From positions 27,265,541 to 27,329,540 of the forward strand of contig BTRK01000004.1 in assembly GCA_036245805.1 (NCBI GenBank): a stretch of 64,000 nt of DNA, read 5' to 3'. Source of the DNA: Pristionchus mayeri (Eukaryota > Nematoda > Chromadorea > Rhabditida > Neodiplogasteridae). Positions 59,701 through 64,000 of the stretch are shown piece after piece (the stretch's first letter is position 1; every line of letters begins with the position of its first letter). The notes below the pieces were generated by a model that searched no databases, was not told where the DNA came from, and saw only the letters and a list, made by a program, of their open reading frames with translations. A program made the position numbers and the translations under genes.

Positions 59701-62203
59701 TTATGACCCCCGAGGAACTGATTGAGTTGAGAACCAATGAGATCCCCTGAGGGAAGAGAGAGAGGGAGAGGGGAAAGGGCGAAAGAGGGTGCAGTTGCGA
59801 AAAGTCTATGGAATTAGTATGAGTCTCTGATTGGTGTGACGCAGAAAGTGTGAATTAATTGTCTCTTCCTCCTTTTCACACGAACTCTGCTGCAGTTGAA
59901 CTCTTTGGGTGTGAGAGAAACGAGAGATGAGAGGAATAATTCATCGAATGAAGGAGAGAGATGCGAGAGAGGGAGAGTGAAAGAACTGATGAGGGATTTG
60001 AGAGAGAAAGCATCTGATAAAGAATGAAGGAACGGAGGAAGGGCAATCACAGGGAAGGGAAGGGTATCACAGGAGGAGAGAGGAGAGGAGAGGAGACCGT
60101 AGGGATTGAGGGATGAAGGGAGAAGAGCATCGAAGGACGAGTAGACACGTGGAGAGACCAGCGGAGAAGAGGGATGGTACCTGCAATGGAAATATTGTAG
60201 ATATACGGATGGAGCAGAGGAAGTACTACTGGAGGAGGACACTCTATTCGGGAAGGATGAGGTAGGAGGGGAGTAGGAGAAGAGGGAGGAAGAGGAATGT
60301 TGAGAGTGAGATGGATGCACGAGTGGTCGATCGACGATTGAGTGATGAAGAAGACGATGAATTCAGCTCCCAATTGGATAAGATGATGAACGATGCAATC
60401 AAGGTCAGAGAGAGAGAGTCTCGAGTGGGAGATGAAGCACTCATTTGCTACTTCTCTAGTTGGTGTTGCTTATGACTTTCAATTTCTCACAGTCACGAAA
60501 TTCTACAGGCGAGTGAATGCGTGGGATTGTGCAGAATAAGCAGATGATTCAAATGGAGTTTCGTTGTTTCAGTCGTCTCAACAAGTGGCAGTTCCTACTG
60601 GAGGATCAGTGAATGCAACTTCCTCCGCCCTCAATCTATCCAGTGGGAGAGTAGATAGACCAGGTGAGTTGGAGAGCACTCAGGCATGTGGGTAAACAGT
60701 TGAATATGGATAACAATTCGTTATAGAAGGTGGATCAGTATTGTCATTCCTCCTTCCCTCTCCTCCCTCTCTCTCCTTTCTCCTCTCTTTCCTCTTCCCT
60801 CTCTAAATTCCTCAACTATTGTCGATTGTTGTCGTCTTCTCTCGACTGCGCAGGGAAAGTCGAAGAGGAGGAAAGAAGACTCGTTGACGATTTGATTATG
60901 GAAGGAAGAATCGAGGGAAGGAAGGATAGAGACCGGATTGAGAAGTGACGAGAGAAAGAGACCGAGGGAATGATTGGAATGCTTCTATGGATGGGCATAT
61001 GTATCCTGATCAGTGTTGATCTTCCATCGAGGGGATCATCTCTATCGTGGCTGTTAGTCCCTCTCCCTCTCCCCTCCTCCTCTCGAATTCTATCCGTTTT
61101 GCTCTCATTCTCACGATGTCCTACACGACTTCTCGGGGCGAGAGGAGGGAGTGAGAGACTGACTGATTGACATGAAGAAGTGAGTCAGTCCATCCCCCAC
61201 CCCTATCCCCTAGCCAGAGGAAGAATGGACATGCACAACTATTTAGAGCCCCCCCCCCTCCCCTTCGAATGAATAACACCTATCGATAGAGGGAGATCAA
61301 AGTGCGAGTGGACCCCCCCCCCCTCCTGCTTCCTCCACTCACAACTCAATTCGGATTTCGTGAGGGAATGGATTGAGACCTTGTTTTAATTAGAGTGAGT
61401 CCTTTCTTGGGAGTGAGAAGAGAGAAGGAAAGGGAGTCTAATGGGAGGATGGATGAAGACACCTAAGGAAGAGAGGAAGAAGATTCGAGAATGGATGGAT
61501 ATTGGAATATGAGCAATAGAGTAGAGAAGAGAGGAGAAGATGAGTTAGGTGTGAGAGAGGAAAGGACAATGGGATGAGAAGGAGGTGAATGGAGAAGGAA
61601 GAAAATAAGGAGAGTTAACTTGAGGGGAGAAGAGAGTGCGGACGGAGGAATCAGAAAGAGTGGGGTTGATGGATTATAGGAATGACAGGAAAGTGAACTC
61701 ACTCGTGAAAGGCAGATCCGTAGACGGGAGAGGGAGGGAGGAGGGATGGAAGATGATTGCAGGTGGAGGAGGACGACCTCAGATTCTCCTTCGAGGGAAG
61801 AACAATCGGACGACTCTGAAGGAAGTTGATGTGAAGGAGGAGAGACTGGAGAGAGTATGGAAGGAGAACATCCAGAGGAAGGAACTAGAACGGTACTCTA
61901 CCCTCTCCCTTATCCCAGACAGGCACTCGTAGGTAGACAAAAGATGTGATGGATGCCTTTGTGAATTGCTTCCGCTACTTTTGCCCCTCTAACACATGTT
62001 TTCTCGCTTGGCATAGATCAAGTTTTGAGAAGGGAGAAATGAAGAATGAGGTGAGGATGAATGATTGCAGTGCTCACCTCAAGAAGTTGACACTCGCCCA
62101 TTCTGCGAGACAATATCGAGAGGAGGAAGAGGCTGGAGATGGAGGAGCACCCCCTCCCCCTCCCTCCTCCCATTCCATTCCATTCACTCCCAGAAGACTG
62201 TGA
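53719..62203 (+). CDS. smg-3: UPF2, nonsense-mediated decay factor
   Basis: Scaffold that joins UPF1 to UPF3 in nonsense-mediated mRNA decay. The start at 53719 gives MAAQWVTVNSEWLADVRKRW. MIF4G-1: MDSTLKKTTAVMKKIKMLN, INLSKFVEEMAVAVADTKFK, LRVDLRLIAELTLHGVF (54000-54590), all collinear with human UPF2. The linker WPDQDARSFYENTLALRKIV, PAALFKDDAS (55528-55620) precedes acidic stretches. MIF4G-2: INSRRLKHFLVKCARPDVLP, FYARFLATLD (56260-56350), VEMLCTFVENCGFYLFR (about 56710-56755). MIF4G-3: NLVDNAYFSVLPPEEQ (57033), SLVGGLNELPKHDW, ALSCIVYLGELYNFC, then MMCFLAYFYRFYWIKREDW (58376-58480). The UPF1-binding end shows DDEFSSQLDKMMNDAIK (60353-60402), ILLRGKNNRTTLKEVDVK (about 61785) and LKKLTLAHSARQYREEEE, stopping at 62203. 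More than 15 introns, most short. Confidence 0.92.
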
Positions 62204-62226
62204 GAGTACGGTAGACTACCGTAGGA
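62204..62226. other. palindrome between convergent stop codons
   Basis: TACGGTAG (62207-62214), one A, then CTACCGTA (62216-62223). The TAG stop of the minus-strand gene (62216-62218) lies inside the right arm, and the UPF2 stop is 4 nt to the left of the palindrome. Confidence 0.8.
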
Positions 62227-63062
62227 GGAGGAAGAGGAAAGTGAGGAGGAGGAGGGGATAGGGGATGGAGGAGACATTGCACAGATCGGAGTTGCATAGA
62301 CAGACCCGTTGCATGGCCCTCCTCTCATGGGTGTATCCCAATTGGACAGATCGGGCGAGAGTGCGGATGTTCTGACAGGAGGAGGGGGAGGAGATGGTGG
62401 GGAAGGAAGAACGACGGTCGCAGCCTGCACCCAACCAGTACTCGCCCCCTCCTGAATCGAATGATCGTCCCTCCCCTTCTACTCCCCTTCTACTATTTCC
62501 CTTCCTATTCCTCTCATTTCGTATGTTCAGTGAACGCAGTGTGTTTCGTGAGAATTCAATTGTTCAAAATTATTGAGAAGTCGAATTCCCGCAGATTATG
62601 TTGGAGAAACTCACTGTGGTCACTTTTTTCTCGAGTAAGCTATATATCCATTCACTGTGATCGGCTAGTCTAGGGGCTCTCTTTTTGTTGATGTATTCAC
62701 GGCTATCTTAATCTTTTTTCATAATGGATTTTATCGCTCAGTATTTTTATGAGTAACGATTTTAGAACGCCGGATTCTAATGTGAAGCAGGCAAATAGTT
62801 TCTAAAAAATCTGTCTTTAATTTTTCTTGCAATAAAGTTGTTGCTGTTGAGTGGTTGACTCACCGATGTGCATGGTGACAGTGACACACGAGTCCTGGTC
62901 TCTGTCGCAGTCGACGGGTTCCATCGGACAGACCGGACGGGAGAGACGAGTCGTGACCCGGAACTTGTCCAGTTGAGTGGAGTCAGGAGTGGGGATACAG
63001 GTGAGACAAGTGAGGGCCGCTCCCAAGGGAAGCAACGGCCAGAGAAGACCGATTGGACCCAT
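62216..63062 (-). CDS. Ly6/three-finger GPI-anchored surface protein
   Basis: Small cell-surface protein. The start at 63062 gives a signal peptide (MGPIGLLWPLLPLGAA), then LTCLTCIPTP, VCPMEPVDC and DQDSCVTVTMHIG in exon 1. After an intron of about 430 nt, exon 2 (62445-62216) has GCDRRSS, SCQNI, MQRVCLCNSDLCN and a hydrophobic tail (YPLLLLTFLFLLL) with the stop at 62216. The CxxC start, about ten cysteines and the C-x-C-x3-DLCN end are those of Ly6/uPAR-type domains (the nematode ET module is similar); the tail suggests a GPI anchor. The 3' end faces that of UPF2 with only 12 nt between stop codons. Confidence 0.72.
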
Positions 63063-63064
63063 CG

Positions 63065-64000
63065 AGGATCAGAGAGAAGCCATCGAGGAGAGAAGAGAAG
63101 AAGGGACTAGGGGAGAGACTCCGCCCACTTGTGGAGAAGACACAAACTTATTTGGGAAGAGGAGAAGAAGGGAAGGGATTGAGTGGAGGAAGGATAGATG
63201 ATCTCAGACGGAGCAAGAGAGGTAAATGAGGCAAGCAAGAATTATGAGACAGGTGGTAGAGTGAGATGGGAGGAGTACGTGGACTGACAGGGATCTTCCC
63301 CCCTCCCTCCCTCAACCCCCGAGGGATGGACAGTCTACCCTCACTCAACATATTGGAGTGTCGTTCCCCTCTTGCTCTCTCAATTCTTTGATTCTTTCTC
63401 TCTGCTAGTCAAGTACTCTCGAATATCCTCGGCATTCTTCCCCAGGGAGAGAAATGTGTGATGGAGGGGACAGGAGACCAGTCTATGATGCCCCCACTGA
63501 TTAGATATGATGAATAGACTCATTCCCCATTCCGAGTCACTCTCTGATGAATGACCATGTCCTTTCCAGATGGAGCAAATCTGGAAAGGAAGAAGCCTAA
63601 TTGGGAGACACCACTTGATTTATTCCTAGAGATTCGCCGCCTTTGAGTGAAGAGAAACAATGAATGGCGAGGGAGGGAAGGGAATAAGAAGCCTAATACG
63701 GGTAAGACAGTAAATATTCCTAGTAGTGTATCGTGAGAGTAAGTTACTAAACAGACTACCTTGCTGCATGAGCAATTCAATGTGAACGAGCGGTCACAGT
63801 AATACAGATTTTATGAGGCTCAGCTCATTCGACAACAATTTCACACGGTTGATACAAACGTAACAATAACAAACGACAACTATGAAAAATCAACAATATG
63901 GCACATGAAATAAAAATGATCAACAAAAAAACAATTTTTAAAAATCAAACTCAACATTCAACATAAATGATACAGCGCATTATTGTACAGAAATCAGAAA
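63065..64000. other. intergenic end of window
   Basis: Upstream of the Ly6-like gene. Contains one minus-orientation copy of the CTCCGCCCAC motif (63119-63128), then pyrimidine-rich and AT-rich sequence. No gene recognised. Confidence 0.4.

Noticed and set aside
59814..60444. Minus-strand Ser/Pro-rich frames of up to 168 codons
   Set aside because: They lie opposite purine-rich UPF2 introns and an exon, with no splice or domain support.

Overview
The window is nuclear DNA from a nematode, most likely a free-living rhabditid or diplogastrid type; I cannot name the species. The evidence is an RXXR-processed cuticle collagen with a CDHCPPPRTAPGY tail, an SRD/STR-type chemoreceptor, a saposin-like protein, a Ly6-like GPI protein, a nematode-style tyrosine phosphatase, and genes split by many 40-60 nt GT-AG introns. 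Gene models below were assembled by eye from exon-sized open frames and splice consensus. Outer limits are better supported than every internal junction.

Layout. 0.5-4.5 kb: an unassigned multi-exon gene (-). 4.9-6.6 kb: a protein tyrosine phosphatase (-). 7.1-18.1 kb: a very large adhesion-GPCR-like gene (-) with a signal peptide, about ten copies of an unrecognised cysteine domain, a Ser/Thr stalk, GAIN/GPS and seven membrane helices; it contains a 500-N gap whose flanks are the same ~870 bp assembled twice. 18.8-20.3 kb: a two-domain saposin protein (-). 23.2-24.5 kb: a chemoreceptor (-). 25.9-27.0 kb: a cuticle collagen (-). 28.2-29.6 kb: a shortened UDP-glycosyltransferase (+). 30.3-33.7 kb: a low-complexity protein with an ataxin-7-like zinc finger (-). 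34.5-37.0 kb: an APPL-type BAR-PH-PTB adaptor (-). 37-41 kb: repeats, an orphan collagen tail and unassigned ORFs. 41-42.7 kb: possible organic-solute-transporter exons and MED4 exons (-). 43.9-47.5 kb: a Spo11/Top6A-like gene (-) whose N-terminal part is a perfect 214-bp-period array of duplicated 63-nt exons. 48.0-49.1 kb: a bromodomain protein (-). 49.9-53.5 kb: an hnRNP F/H protein (+). 53.7-62.2 kb: UPF2 (+). 62.2-63.1 kb: a Ly6-like GPI protein (-), convergent with UPF2.

The genes do not form one pathway. Several are RNA or chromatin housekeeping genes (UPF2, hnRNP F/H, MED4, bromodomain, ataxin-7-like). The others are surface or secreted proteins.

Most unusual: (1) the exon array in the Spo11-like gene, where exon copies differ far more than the near-identical introns between them; (2) the GPCR ectodomain built from an unrecognised ~95-residue cysteine repeat, with a GPS that lacks two of its four cysteines; (3) many copies of the 7-mer TACNGTA in introns and UTRs, including a palindrome between two stop codons 12 nt apart.
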